Of a stretch of DNA of 52,878 nt, positions 25,698 to 34,391 are shown one piece after another. The notes beneath the pieces were generated by a model, which had not been told where the DNA came from, did not search any database, and was given only the letters and a program-made list of their open reading frames with translations. The stretch spans positions 1 to 52,878 of the forward strand of contig JBATUR010000080.1 of the NCBI GenBank assembly GCA_049671305.1, given 5' to 3'. The stretch is from CADCTM01 sp049671305 (GTDB lineage: Bacteria; Cyanobacteriota; Cyanobacteriia; Cyanobacteriales; Coleofasciculaceae). The stretch's first letter is position 1, and every line of letters begins with the position of its first letter. Both the position numbers and the translations under genes were made by a program.

Positions 25698-27620
25698 TTG
25701 AGTAAACCTTTATTCTCTCGTTCTGGCAAAGTCAACCGCTCCACAACTAAAAATATGTTGAGATTTTTCCTAAACCCGATCGCTCGCTTTTTCAGTATCA
25801 TCACGACATCGATGCTGAGGCTTCTCCACCGCAAAGGACGACTCCCACGGCGTCAACGTGGCGCAACAACCGCCCCTAGCTTGCCAAAAGCCAGTTTTAG
25901 CCGCTACTCAAAAACCTTCTGGTTAGGACTAGCCTTCGTGTTATTAGCCTTTGTGGGCGTGGCAATACCCGACCAGAACCCTGTAGATGCCGCAAATACA
26001 GCCATGATCAGTTTACCCCTTTCCACAAGTGGCTCAAAAATCGTTGATGCCAAAGGTCGCCCTATAGTGCTTAGAGGCGTCAATTGGTTTGGTCTTGAGA
26101 CAGAGCAAAACTCCCCTCACGGCTTATGGAAACGGGATTACAAAGAAATGCTGGCGCAGATGCGAAGCCTCGGCTACAACGTGATCCGATTGCCTTATGG
26201 GGTACAATCGCTGCGAGCCCCCAATGCCACCGGCATTGACTTCAGTATTGGCAGTAACCAAGAACTTCAAGGAAAATCACCCCTTGAAGTGATGGATGCG
26301 GTAATTCAAGAAGCCGAAAGACAAGGATTACTAATTGTACTCGACTCCCACCGCCTCAATGACCAGCGCATTCCTGAATTATGGTACGGCGACGGCTTTA
26401 CAGAAGCTGACTGGATAGACACCTGGAAAATGTTGGCAATTCGCTACAAAAATCAAGCCAACGTGGTTGGTGCTGACCTCAAAAACGAACCTCATGGTAA
26501 AGCAAGTTGGGGTACTAATGACCTAGCTACAGACTGGCGACTCGCTGCCGAACGCTGTGGTAATGCCATCCAGGCAATTAATCCTAATTGGTTAATTGTA
26601 GTAGAAGGGGTTGAAAATAATGTCCCTGGTCAGAAACTAAAAATTCATTGGATGGGCGCTAACTTGGAAGGTGTCGATCGCTTTCCTGTCCGCTTATCAC
26701 GTCCCAACAAGTTAGTTTATTCCCCTCACGAATACGGTCAAGGTGTCTTTAATCAGCCTTGGTTTTCTGAACCAAGCTTTCCTAATAACCTAATTAACCG
26801 TTGGGAAATTGGTTGGAATTATATTGCCACAAAAGGCATTGCTCCTGTTTGGATTGGTGAGTTTGGTGGACGGCAAACTGATAGCAATTCCAAAGAAGGT
26901 ATTTGGCAACGCAAATTAGTCGATTTCCTTAATCAAAAAAATCTTGGTTTCGCTTACTGGAGTTGGAATCCTAACAGTTCTGATACAGGCGGTATCCTAC
27001 AAGATGATTGGCTAACAGTGGAAGCGCCGAAGCAAGATTTACTTAAAGGTGTGCTGATAGCAAATAGCTTTATTCCGATTACGGCAAGTCCTGCGGTTGC
27101 GACAACTCCTAGCAATAAACCCAGCGCAGTTGTTATTAGCCCCACAACTCAACCTGTTGTAGTTCAACCAAATCAACCAAATCAACCTGTTGTAGTTAAC
27201 CCAACTTCTAAACCAAATCAATCAGTTGTAGTTCAACCAACTCAACAAAGTAAGCCTGTTGTTATCAAACCCCCTGCCAATCAACAACCACTAATTACAC
27301 CTCCAATTACAGGTCAAGCTCAATTAAGAGTGGTATCTAATCTGCAATCTAATTGGCAATCAGGATTTTGTATGACGATGCAGGTTAGTAATGTGGGAAA
27401 TACTAAAGTTAACGATTGGCAAGTTAGTTTCCAAATGAACCAAGCTGCTATTAATAATACTTGGAATGGTAACTTTAAACCCCAAGGTTCGCAGTATGTG
27501 GTGACGCCGATGGATTGGGGAAGGGCGATTGATCCGGGACAAAGCCGAGAGATTGGCTTTTGTGCTAATAAACTTGGGGCTGATTATCAACCTAGACAAG
27601 TCATTGTCTCAATGCGATGA
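25698..27620 (+). CDS. Membrane-anchored GH5 endoglucanase with C-terminal CBM2
   Basis: Up to 640 residues from TTG 25698; the ATG at 25755 is an alternative, and neither has a clear ribosome-binding site. A basic N-terminus precedes one membrane segment near residue 75-92 (LGLAFVLLAFVGVAIP). The GH5 domain spans about 110-450: RGVNWFGLE, acid/base E264 in KNEPHG, and nucleophile E388 in IGEFGG. A Pro/Gln/Val linker with PNQP and VVVQP repeats follows. The last ~100 residues match a cellulose-binding CBM2 (VSNVG..KVNDWQVSF, FCANKLG). It probably cuts beta-1,4-glucan outside the cell; it could also remodel the cell's own exopolysaccharide. Confidence 0.9.
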   Translation: MSKPLFSRSGKVNRSTTKNMLRFFLNPIARFFSIITTSMLRLLHRKGRLPRRQRGATTAPSLPKASFSRYSKTFWLGLAFVLLAFVGVAIPDQNPVDAANTAMISLPLSTSGSKIVDAKGRPIVLRGVNWFGLETEQNSPHGLWKRDYKEMLAQMRSLGYNVIRLPYGVQSLRAPNATGIDFSIGSNQELQGKSPLEVMDAVIQEAERQGLLIVLDSHRLNDQRIPELWYGDGFTEADWIDTWKMLAIRYKNQANVVGADLKNEPHGKASWGTNDLATDWRLAAERCGNAIQAINPNWLIVVEGVENNVPGQKLKIHWMGANLEGVDRFPVRLSRPNKLVYSPHEYGQGVFNQPWFSEPSFPNNLINRWEIGWNYIATKGIAPVWIGEFGGRQTDSNSKEGIWQRKLVDFLNQKNLGFAYWSWNPNSSDTGGILQDDWLTVEAPKQDLLKGVLIANSFIPITASPAVATTPSNKPSAVVISPTTQPVVVQPNQPNQPVVVNPTSKPNQSVVVQPTQQSKPVVIKPPANQQPLITPPITGQAQLRVVSNLQSNWQSGFCMTMQVSNVGNTKVNDWQVSFQMNQAAINNTWNGNFKPQGSQYVVTPMDWGRAIDPGQSREIGFCANKLGADYQPRQVIVSMR

Positions 27621-27660
27621 AAGATGTATTTGATGGCAATTTGTAGTTGTTAATACTCAA

Positions 27661-27707
27661 CTAAATAAAATCCCCGACTTCTCAAAAAAATCGGGGATTT
27701 TATTTAG
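27661..27707. terminator. Bidirectional terminator with CCCCGA arms
   Basis: CTAAATAAAATCCCCGA and TCGGGGATTTTATTTAG pair over 17 bp around a 13-nt loop. The A- and T-rich flanks give U-tracts on both strands. It sits between the converging glucanase and membrane-protein genes. The GC core is one of four copies of the CCCCGACTTCT repeat in the window. Confidence 0.9.
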
Positions 27708-27750
27708 CTTTTCCTATTTCTTTGGCAACAACTAATACTTGATCTCTTAC

Positions 27751-28176
27751 TTATTTACTCAAATTTGGTGGCGCTTGCACATCAAAGATTTCTCCTGCAC
27801 CATAAGAGTCAATATCTACTGCTTCGGAGCCACCTTCAACTAGTAAAGCAAGCATTGAACCTAATTGCACCCAAATTAGTAATGCTGTTGGAAATACGAC
27901 AACTGCACTAAGACCATAAGCTATCCAATAAATCTGACAAAATACTGATAGACTAGCTCCAGTAAAGACAAATAAACAAATAGATAATCCTAAATAAGCA
28001 ACGATAGTACCACGTGTTTTGTAGTTAATATCTGTTTGTGTCTGACGGTTGGTATTCCACTGACTAACTTGATATTCCAACATATCTTTGAAAATAAATC
28101 CAAAGGCGATCGCAAAAAAATTGCTCACCATAATCAGCGTATAGACTGGCGGATTTACATAGTGGTCAGGATTCAT
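27751..28176 (-). CDS. Small conserved membrane protein
   Basis: A 141-residue protein with about four hydrophobic segments (YTLIMVSNFFAIAFGFIF, IVAYLGLSICLFVF, IYWIAYGLSAVVVFPTALLI, GSMLALLV). The acidic tail includes IDSYGAGEIFDVQ. It has ATG start and is flanked on both sides by CCCCGACTTC palindromes. I do not recognise the family. Confidence 0.65.
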   Translation of the reverse strand: MNPDHYVNPPVYTLIMVSNFFAIAFGFIFKDMLEYQVSQWNTNRQTQTDINYKTRGTIVAYLGLSICLFVFTGASLSVFCQIYWIAYGLSAVVVFPTALLIWVQLGSMLALLVEGGSEAVDIDSYGAGEIFDVQAPPNLSK

Positions 28177-28232
28177 AATAAATTAAGCCAATTTAAAGAT
28201 TTGTAAAGTATTGTATCAGATATTGCCTGCAC

Positions 28233-28266
28233 AGATCCCCGACTTCTTCAAAGAAGTCGGGGATCT
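28233..28266. terminator. CCCCGACTTCTT palindrome, kinase side
   Basis: AGATCCCCGACTTCTT and AAGAAGTCGGGGATCT pair perfectly over 16 bp around CA. It lies 8 bp downstream of the kinase stop codon (minus strand), a terminator position; the T-run is weak. Confidence 0.75.
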
Positions 28267-28274
28267 ATTTAAGT

Positions 28275-29450
28275 TTAAGTTGGGGGTTGCTTGGGATGAC
28301 TTCGGAGAAATTGCGATCGCATTTCTTCCAATTCCAAATCGATTTGACTGGGAGACTTGGCAACCGTAGGAGGCGCTTGTGCAGGGGTTGACTGTAGGCT
28401 GGGTTTGGGAGTGGAAACGCCCAAAAACTGAGATTTCAAGTCTGCCAACTCAGCATCGATTAAAGGGTTAGATGGAGTTAGAGGCGGCTGGGGTTTAACA
28501 GGGGTAGCAATTGGTTGCACCTTCAATAGCGGCGTCGGCGTTAATTCTTGGAGAATTTCGGTTGCAGATTGATAGCGTTGGTTGATGGCACTTGCTACCA
28601 TTTTGTCCAGAATACGACCCAAAGTATCACTCACTGGAGATGGCAAAGCCTGCCGCCACACCCAAGCATTCTCGTTAGGGTCAAATAAATCGAAGGGATG
28701 CTTATTTGTCAACAAGTGAATGCAGGTAACGCCGAGCCCGTAGATATCGCTGGCAAAAACCGCCCTACCAAAGCTTTGTTCTGGTGCAGAATAGCCAGCC
28801 GAACCGATCGCCGTGCCAGTTCTGCCCAAAGCCGTGCCTGTTGCCACCTTGGCGGCTCCAAAATCCACGATAACTAGTTTACCTGCTCCCCCCTTATGAG
28901 CTGAAGTTGAGAAGGGTTGAGGGCTTACAGAGGCACGAAGGATGATGTTTTCTGGCTTGATATCTCGATGAATAACTTTATGTTGATGGACAAATTGCAG
29001 AACAGGTAATAAGTCGAGAAGAAGCGATCGCACCCTTGCTTCATCAAACACACCATTTATTGCCAATTCATGAGCTAAATCTCGTCCAGCAATAAATTCT
29101 TGCACCAAATATTGCTGATTATCTTGAGAGAAATATGCCAATAATTCGGGAATTTGGGGATGTTTGCCCAATTCATCTAGGCGTATTGCTTCTTGAGTGA
29201 ATAATTCTGCCGCTTTTTGCACCGTATTTGTGCCTTGCGCTTGCGGGAAAAATTGCTTAATTACACAGTGGGGATGGGATGGTTTATCTTCATCGACTGC
29301 TAAGAAAGTTTTGCCAAAACCCCCCTGCCCCAGTGGTTTGATGGTGCGGTAACGCTCTTTGAGCAGGAGTTTTGCCCCACAGGTTCGACAAAAGTTTGTA
29401 CCTGTTGGGTTGTGGGGAGAAGGGCAACGGGGGTTGAGGCAGTAGCTCAT
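28275..29450 (-). CDS. Serine/threonine protein kinase with N-terminal zinc ribbon
   Basis: A 391-residue protein from ATG 29450 (MSYCLNP). A four-Cys zinc ribbon (C4, C9, C21, C24) precedes a Hanks-type kinase domain at about 33-300. Visible motifs are the glycine loop LGQGGFGKT, Lys in CVIKQF, the catalytic loop HRDIKPENI, DFGAA and SAPEQ. The C-terminus is a Pro-rich low-complexity region with repeated LExMRSQF/ADLKSQF motifs and no membrane segment, unlike many PknB-type kinases. Cyanobacteria have many such kinases; the target is unknown. It is downstream of the DUF2499-DUF3593 pair. Confidence 0.92.
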   Translation of the reverse strand: MSYCLNPRCPSPHNPTGTNFCRTCGAKLLLKERYRTIKPLGQGGFGKTFLAVDEDKPSHPHCVIKQFFPQAQGTNTVQKAAELFTQEAIRLDELGKHPQIPELLAYFSQDNQQYLVQEFIAGRDLAHELAINGVFDEARVRSLLLDLLPVLQFVHQHKVIHRDIKPENIILRASVSPQPFSTSAHKGGAGKLVIVDFGAAKVATGTALGRTGTAIGSAGYSAPEQSFGRAVFASDIYGLGVTCIHLLTNKHPFDLFDPNENAWVWRQALPSPVSDTLGRILDKMVASAINQRYQSATEILQELTPTPLLKVQPIATPVKPQPPLTPSNPLIDAELADLKSQFLGVSTPKPSLQSTPAQAPPTVAKSPSQIDLELEEMRSQFLRSHPKQPPT

Positions 29451-29540
29451 TATCGGCAATGCGATCGCGATCATTATCTCTATTTTGCCTGACCCAAGTG
29501 AATGCTGCTAGCAAAATAGCGATTTTGTGCAAGTTTAAGT

Positions 29541-29840
29541 TTATTCTTTGGAGACTTGTTTTGCTTTAATTATGGCTTCTCTAAAACCGAGTACGAGCAA
29601 TATATTAGCTAGTGTTAAGAAAGATTCAGCGCCTCCATGCAACCAATCAACATTAGCTAAAGTTTTTCCATAAGCTTTTTCAGCGTATATTGCCGCCGGA
29701 ATAGTTACGCCAACAAAAACTAGTGTCATATAGAAGCCAATTAATGCTAAACGTGGGGTTTTTCCTGAGCGAGTTAGGAACCACAAAAAACCTAAATAGG
29801 GAAATAGAGAAAGTGCAAATAAGGCTTCTTTAGAAATCAT
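29541..29840 (-). CDS. DUF3593-like membrane protein
   Basis: A 99-residue protein with three hydrophobic segments (LFALSLFPYLGFLWFLT, LIGFYMTLVFVGVTIPAAIY, LTLANILLVLGF) and the motif WLHGGAESFLTLAN. These match DUF3593, known from cyanobacteria and plastid-targeted plant proteins. It lies 30 bp downstream of the DUF2499 gene, and this adjacency is conserved. Function is unknown; a thylakoid role is inferred from distribution. Confidence 0.75.
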   Translation of the reverse strand: MISKEALFALSLFPYLGFLWFLTRSGKTPRLALIGFYMTLVFVGVTIPAAIYAEKAYGKTLANVDWLHGGAESFLTLANILLVLGFREAIIKAKQVSKE

Positions 29841-29870
29841 GTTAGTTAAAGTTTAAAAGATTTCTGGCAA

Positions 29871-30221
29871 TTAGGAAATATCAACAGTTGTCTCGGCTTG
29901 ATCAGTTTTTATTGTCTCGTTATTCTCAAGTTGAGCATTGCGCCAAATCCACCAAGCGGCGGCACAAAGGGTACAATTGCCGACAACCGTCATAGCAGCT
30001 TGCAGTGTTACAACCCATTCTAATGATTCTGGGTTATCGAAGAAGTGCCAGGTACAGGCACACATAGCGCTGACGAGGGCAGGTAACATGGCAAAAGAGA
30101 GAGCAAACCAAGAGCGATCGCCTTTTAGTTCTCCATATGTCCAGATTAACCAAATTGCGGCAATCCATTCGATGACGCTGGAGATATGAATAATCCAAGT
30201 AGGAATGGAAAGAGCGTGCAT
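29871..30221 (-). CDS. DUF2499-like membrane protein
   Basis: A 116-residue protein with three hydrophobic segments. The motif SIPTWIIHISSVIEWI at the N-terminus and CACTWHFFDN in the middle are characteristic of DUF2499. The first gene of a short minus-strand operon with DUF3593 and probably the zinc-ribbon kinase. Conserved in cyanobacteria and photosynthetic eukaryotes; function unknown. Confidence 0.78.
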   Translation of the reverse strand: MHALSIPTWIIHISSVIEWIAAIWLIWTYGELKGDRSWFALSFAMLPALVSAMCACTWHFFDNPESLEWVVTLQAAMTVVGNCTLCAAAWWIWRNAQLENNETIKTDQAETTVDIS

Positions 30222-30282
30222 GGTTTTAGGAATAAGATTGATTATTTAATTGTAAGTGTAGGTTGAGAGAAAATGGAAAGGG

Positions 30283-30317
30283 GAGATCCCCGACTTCTTT
30301 GAGAAGTCGGGGATCTC
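30283..30317. repeat. CCCCGACTTCT palindrome, short-loop copy
   Basis: GAGATCCCCGACTTCT and AGAAGTCGGGGATCTC pair over 16 bp around TTG. It lies between divergent genes (DUF2499 and Uma2-type), so a terminator role is not expected here and a mobile palindromic repeat fits better. Confidence 0.8.
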
Positions 30318-30360
30318 AGACGCTGACAATTACAACTGATAAAGACTACCATAACCTCAA

Positions 30361-30933
30361 ATGACTATCATTAAAAATCAGTTTTATATTTCTCCAGAAG
30401 ATTACTTAAAAGGAGAAGAAGTTAGCCCAATTAAACATGAGTATAGACGTGAGAAAGTTTACGCAATGGTTGGGGCAAAGAAACCTCATGTTGTGATTGC
30501 GAGTAACTTAATAATACTTTTAGGTAATCATTTAGAGGATAGTCCCTGCCTTGTTCTTACTTCAGATATAAAAGTCCGACTTGAGGAAACGAATTGTTAT
30601 TATTATCCAGATGTTGCGGTTACTTGTGATCAAAGAGATATAACTTCAACAGATGAATTCATTCTCTATCCTTCTTTGATCATTGAAGTGTTATCTCCTT
30701 CAACAGCAGCATTTGATAGAGGTGAAAAGTTTGCTGATTATCAAACTTCGCCATCTTTACGGGAATATGTGTTGATTAATCAATCCCAGATGAGTGTTGA
30801 ATGTTTTCGTCTTTCTGAGTTAGAGGGTTGGGTTTCTCAAAGTTATGGAATAGGAGATCAAGTTTGCTTTGATAGTGTTGATTTTAGGTGTGATGTTGGG
30901 GCGATTTATCGTAAGGTTCCGGGAGTTGGTTGA
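30361..30933 (+). CDS. Uma2 family (DUF820) putative nuclease
   Basis: A 190-residue PD-(D/E)XK-like protein of the Uma2 family, which is greatly expanded in cyanobacteria. Family motifs are SPIKHEYRREKVYAMVG near the N-terminus, YYPDVAVTCD (acidic residue of the core) and PSLIIEVLSPSTAAFDRGEKFADY. REYVLINQSQMSVECFR is also conserved. Nuclease activity has not generally been shown. Monocistronic, ATG start. Confidence 0.9.
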   Translation: MTIIKNQFYISPEDYLKGEEVSPIKHEYRREKVYAMVGAKKPHVVIASNLIILLGNHLEDSPCLVLTSDIKVRLEETNCYYYPDVAVTCDQRDITSTDEFILYPSLIIEVLSPSTAAFDRGEKFADYQTSPSLREYVLINQSQMSVECFRLSELEGWVSQSYGIGDQVCFDSVDFRCDVGAIYRKVPGVG

Positions 30934-30977
30934 GGGGAGAAGCATTGGTTTTTTGGTTGTGGTAATGGTGTTTGAAA

Positions 30978-32285
30978 CTAAGTTTTGCCCGTCTTTTCCA
31001 ACAAGGATAATAAAGTTGGTCTCTTATTAGCTACAAAAGTCACTGGCTTTTTTGTTTTGCTTACCTTACCCTCTTTTACAGCTCTATTTAACCAATCGTC
31101 CATCTGTCCTTTTCGTATATCCAAACATTCAGCAAGAGATTTTGCATCCTTGGGTTGCTCTAAATAATTGAGGATAAATGGTAAAACGGCTTCGTAGATA
31201 TCTTTTGGAGATAATTGATTTACAGGAAAAAGCATATCGGCAGATGAGTCTGCTAGTACTGAGGGTTGATTTTCCACAACCTCTGCTGCCTCAGAGTTTG
31301 TTATTTCTACTTCAATCTTTGTTAGTTCAATCTCTGCCTCCGATATAGCTGCTGCCAGAAGTTTTCTTAAGGAATTCCAAGGTATCTCTGGAAAAAGCTT
31401 TGCTCCCTTTTTAAGCAGTTGCCGATTACCTTCTGGTACAGTTCCCTGCATCCGCACAAAAATCGGGACATCCTTTATTTGTTCCAGCGCCTCGGTAGCA
31501 CCTGCCCAAGTACCACCCTTACCAACAGAGGAACTGATTACCAGCGCATAATCAGCTACAGCATAAATGTACTTGTTCCGACCCATCGCATTACCAACAT
31601 TGAAGCCAGCACCCGGATCAACTGCTGAAACTAGGGTAAGTCTGCTCTCTTTAATACCAGCACGATACTTGCCAGCAACTGCTGCCTTACTTAAGCTATC
31701 CGCGAGTACGCCTACCGCAGTTCCGCCAGCTTCTAAGACTGCCAGCATAGCGGCTTGATCTACCCCACGAGCCCCACCGGAAACTACCTGTAGCCCTTGT
31801 TCAGAGCAAGTTTGTGCAACTCTCTGGGTGTAATCGACTCCTTCTTCATCAACATCACGAGAACCGACAACAGCCAACCCTCCTCCAGAGAGCAGTTCTA
31901 TGTTACCAATCCCATAAAGAATTGCGGGTGCGGAATGTCTCAGTCTCTGTTTAAGACGCTTGGGATACTGAGAGTCACCTCGTCCCAGCACCCATAGCCC
32001 TTGATTTGTCCATTTCTCTACTGCCAAGCCCAGCATGACACCTCGTTCTAGTAAAGTTACCAGCCTGTCAGAGTCGAGTTTGCCAATAGATATTTTCGAT
32101 AACCGATTTTTGAAGGTTGAATCCAGCAAATCTGCTGGACTCATCTCATATTCAAGTAGCCAACCTGCTAAGGAGTTATACTCACTAAGCGTTAGGGGCT
32201 GCGGTCGAGAGAGCCGATTTTGCCCAAAGCTGGCACATAGCAATAAAATTGCTTGGGTATCTGGTGACAGCATATGGTAAGCCAT
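30978..32285 (-). CDS. DprA/Smf-like protein, partner of the RecQ-type helicase
   Basis: A 435-residue protein. An alpha-helical N-terminal part is followed by a Rossmann-like DprA core at about 120-305: YGIGNIELLSGGGLAVVGSR, VSGGARGVDQAAM and a nucleotide-site-like GKGGTWAGATEAL. The C-terminal ~75 residues look like a winged helix (IYEAVLPFILNYL...KSLAECLDIRKGQMDDWL). DprA loads RecA on single-stranded DNA in transformation; several DprA homologs instead sit in defence loci. It starts 6 bp after the helicase stop, so the two are translationally linked. It may not be the housekeeping dprA. Confidence 0.88.
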   Translation of the reverse strand: MAYHMLSPDTQAILLLCASFGQNRLSRPQPLTLSEYNSLAGWLLEYEMSPADLLDSTFKNRLSKISIGKLDSDRLVTLLERGVMLGLAVEKWTNQGLWVLGRGDSQYPKRLKQRLRHSAPAILYGIGNIELLSGGGLAVVGSRDVDEEGVDYTQRVAQTCSEQGLQVVSGGARGVDQAAMLAVLEAGGTAVGVLADSLSKAAVAGKYRAGIKESRLTLVSAVDPGAGFNVGNAMGRNKYIYAVADYALVISSSVGKGGTWAGATEALEQIKDVPIFVRMQGTVPEGNRQLLKKGAKLFPEIPWNSLRKLLAAAISEAEIELTKIEVEITNSEAAEVVENQPSVLADSSADMLFPVNQLSPKDIYEAVLPFILNYLEQPKDAKSLAECLDIRKGQMDDWLNRAVKEGKVSKTKKPVTFVANKRPTLLSLLEKTGKT

Positions 32286-32291
32286 AATTTT

Positions 32292-34391
32292 CTAATCCGC
32301 TTGCTCTAAAGAATTGAGTGCTAATGCCAGAGGAAAAACCTCACCACTTCCAGCACGACGTAGAAGCGCAGCAATGACAGTAAAAGTCCAACGGGAATCT
32401 ACCATATCATCAATTAAGAAAACTGCACCCTTCATGCCTTGCCAAGTGTCAACCTCGAATACACCATCTAAATTATGAGCTTGTTGGTAACTATTACTCA
32501 TCTCTTTTTGTTGTTGATTTTGGCGAGCTTTCTGAACAACTGGCTTAAAGGGTAAACCTAATTTCTCAGCCAGTCGTTGAGCAAAATTTGGTACGAGTTC
32601 TGGACGATTCAATGAGGGAACGCAAGTTACCCAAGTTGGAAAAGGTTGAGGTTGCCAACGTTGAATCATCTCAAAAGCACCTTCCACAAGCACATCATCA
32701 AAATGATTCTTCTGATATTTTCCTTTTTTAACTAATTCTCCCCAACCTGCATCACCCCAAAGAGCTAACGCCTTTCCATTCTCTGCCTGTAGTTCCTTTC
32801 TAATTTTGCCTTTCCAGCCATTTGATAGCTGTACATAGTCGGGCCATTTTTTGCGAGGTTCGATAAGCTGGTCACTGCGACGTAGATGCTGGATTGCTTG
32901 ATTGACCCGTTCCAGGGAGCAAGTTTCTGGTAATAAAGGTCTACCCAAGCACACCGCACATTTACCGCAAGGAGTTGGATTAGGATCGTCTAAGGCTTCT
33001 GCTAGAAAAGCCATTAAGCATTGTTGACTTTCCATATATTCCTGCATCTGAGCTTGTTCAGAGCGACGGATTTGCATCAACTGTTCGATTTTCTCATTGT
33101 CGGGTTGATAATTAATTGGCGTAGCATACCACTTAGAGCCTTGCTTAGTTACAGGTGCAGGAGAGTCGAGAGACAGCAGTTTTAAAACCTTATCAATTTG
33201 CCCTTTAGAAAGATTAAGCTGCTGTTCTAATTGGGGAATAGAAAAGCCATCATCTGCTTGGTGGAGAGCGTTTAAAACCTCCTGCGTATGAGCTTCCGCA
33301 GGAAAAGCAGTTCTGATGAAGTAGTTAGTAATTTCGTCATCTTCATCACCGCTTAAAAGAATCCCATAAGCTTGCTCTACGGATCTACCTGCTCGTCCTA
33401 CTTGTTGATAATAATGGACAACAGAACCCGGACGCTGGTAATGAATAACAAATCCCAGATCAGGTTTGTCAAAGCCCATGCCTAAAGCCGTAGTTGATAC
33501 CAATGCTTTGATTTCATTGTTGAGCAGTTGATCTTCTAATGTTAAACGTTCTTCAGCACTTAACTTGCCGTGATAAGCTTTAGCATTAATTCCTTGAGTC
33601 TTTAACCAAGCGGCAACTCGTTCGGCATCGTTGATCGTAAGCGTGTAAATAATACCACTACCAGGTAAGTTTGGTAAGTGTTCAGATAACCATGCCATTC
33701 GTGCTGCTGGATTGGGAAGTTTGATATTTTGTAACTGCAAGCTTTTTCGGATCAGGGAACCTCTTGATAAGCGCAGATTAGCTCCTAATTGAGCAACAAT
33801 ATCGTCAACGACTCGGTTGTTAGCTGTGGCGGTTGTGGCAAGGACAGGGATGTTCTGGGGAAGTGCTTGCAAAACCCGGACAATCCGCCGATAGTCGGGT
33901 CTAAAATCGTGTCCCCAATCAGAGATACAGTGGGCTTCATCAACGACAAATAATCCAATTCGTTGAGATATTGGTAACAGAACAGTTTCCCGAAATTTAT
34001 CATTTGCTAGTCGCTCAGGGGAAATTATTAGGACATCAACTCTTTCTGCTAACAACTGATCTTTTATCGATTCCCATTCTTCTGTATTACTAGAGTTAAT
34101 TGTCGCGGCTTCAACACCGATGCGTTTGGCTGCGGCAATTTGGTTTCGCATGAGAGCCAGTAGTGGTGAAATGAGGAGTGTTGGACCAGCACCAGCATCT
34201 CGTAGCAAGCGAGTCGCCAGAAAATAGACTAAGCTTTTGCCCCAGCCAGTGCGTTGAACGACGAGTAGACGTGATTGATTTTGGATGAGATCAGCGATCG
34301 CGTCCCATTGTCCATCCCGAAAATCAGCTCTTGGATTATTGAGAGCTTCACGGAGAAGTAATAATGCCCGATATCTGAGTTCTGTAGTCAT
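32292..34391 (-). CDS. RecQ-type DNA helicase fused to a phosphoribosyltransferase-like domain
   Basis: A 699-residue protein. The SF2 core has Walker A (QRTGWGKS, residues about 46-53), DEAH (VVDEAHCISDWGHDFRPDYR), TTATAN and QVGRAGR. A RecQ zinc site follows: C-x16-C-x2-C-x2-C (CLMAFL...CGKCAVC). Residues about 500-699 are not RecQ HRDC. They end with FLIDDMVDSRWT (from 658), an excellent PRPP-loop-like motif of ComF-type phosphoribosyltransferases, although the usual small residues after DD are altered. It heads a two-gene operon with the DprA-like gene. Confidence 0.9.
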   Translation of the reverse strand: MTTELRYRALLLLREALNNPRADFRDGQWDAIADLIQNQSRLLVVQRTGWGKSLVYFLATRLLRDAGAGPTLLISPLLALMRNQIAAAKRIGVEAATINSSNTEEWESIKDQLLAERVDVLIISPERLANDKFRETVLLPISQRIGLFVVDEAHCISDWGHDFRPDYRRIVRVLQALPQNIPVLATTATANNRVVDDIVAQLGANLRLSRGSLIRKSLQLQNIKLPNPAARMAWLSEHLPNLPGSGIIYTLTINDAERVAAWLKTQGINAKAYHGKLSAEERLTLEDQLLNNEIKALVSTTALGMGFDKPDLGFVIHYQRPGSVVHYYQQVGRAGRSVEQAYGILLSGDEDDEITNYFIRTAFPAEAHTQEVLNALHQADDGFSIPQLEQQLNLSKGQIDKVLKLLSLDSPAPVTKQGSKWYATPINYQPDNEKIEQLMQIRRSEQAQMQEYMESQQCLMAFLAEALDDPNPTPCGKCAVCLGRPLLPETCSLERVNQAIQHLRRSDQLIEPRKKWPDYVQLSNGWKGKIRKELQAENGKALALWGDAGWGELVKKGKYQKNHFDDVLVEGAFEMIQRWQPQPFPTWVTCVPSLNRPELVPNFAQRLAEKLGLPFKPVVQKARQNQQQKEMSNSYQQAHNLDGVFEVDTWQGMKGAVFLIDDMVDSRWTFTVIAALLRRAGSGEVFPLALALNSLEQAD

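Noticed and set aside
30361..30933. Uma2 gene as part of a toxin-antitoxin or defence pair with the helicase operon
   Set aside because: It is on the opposite strand and Uma2 genes are scattered widely and singly in cyanobacteria, so proximity alone is weak evidence.
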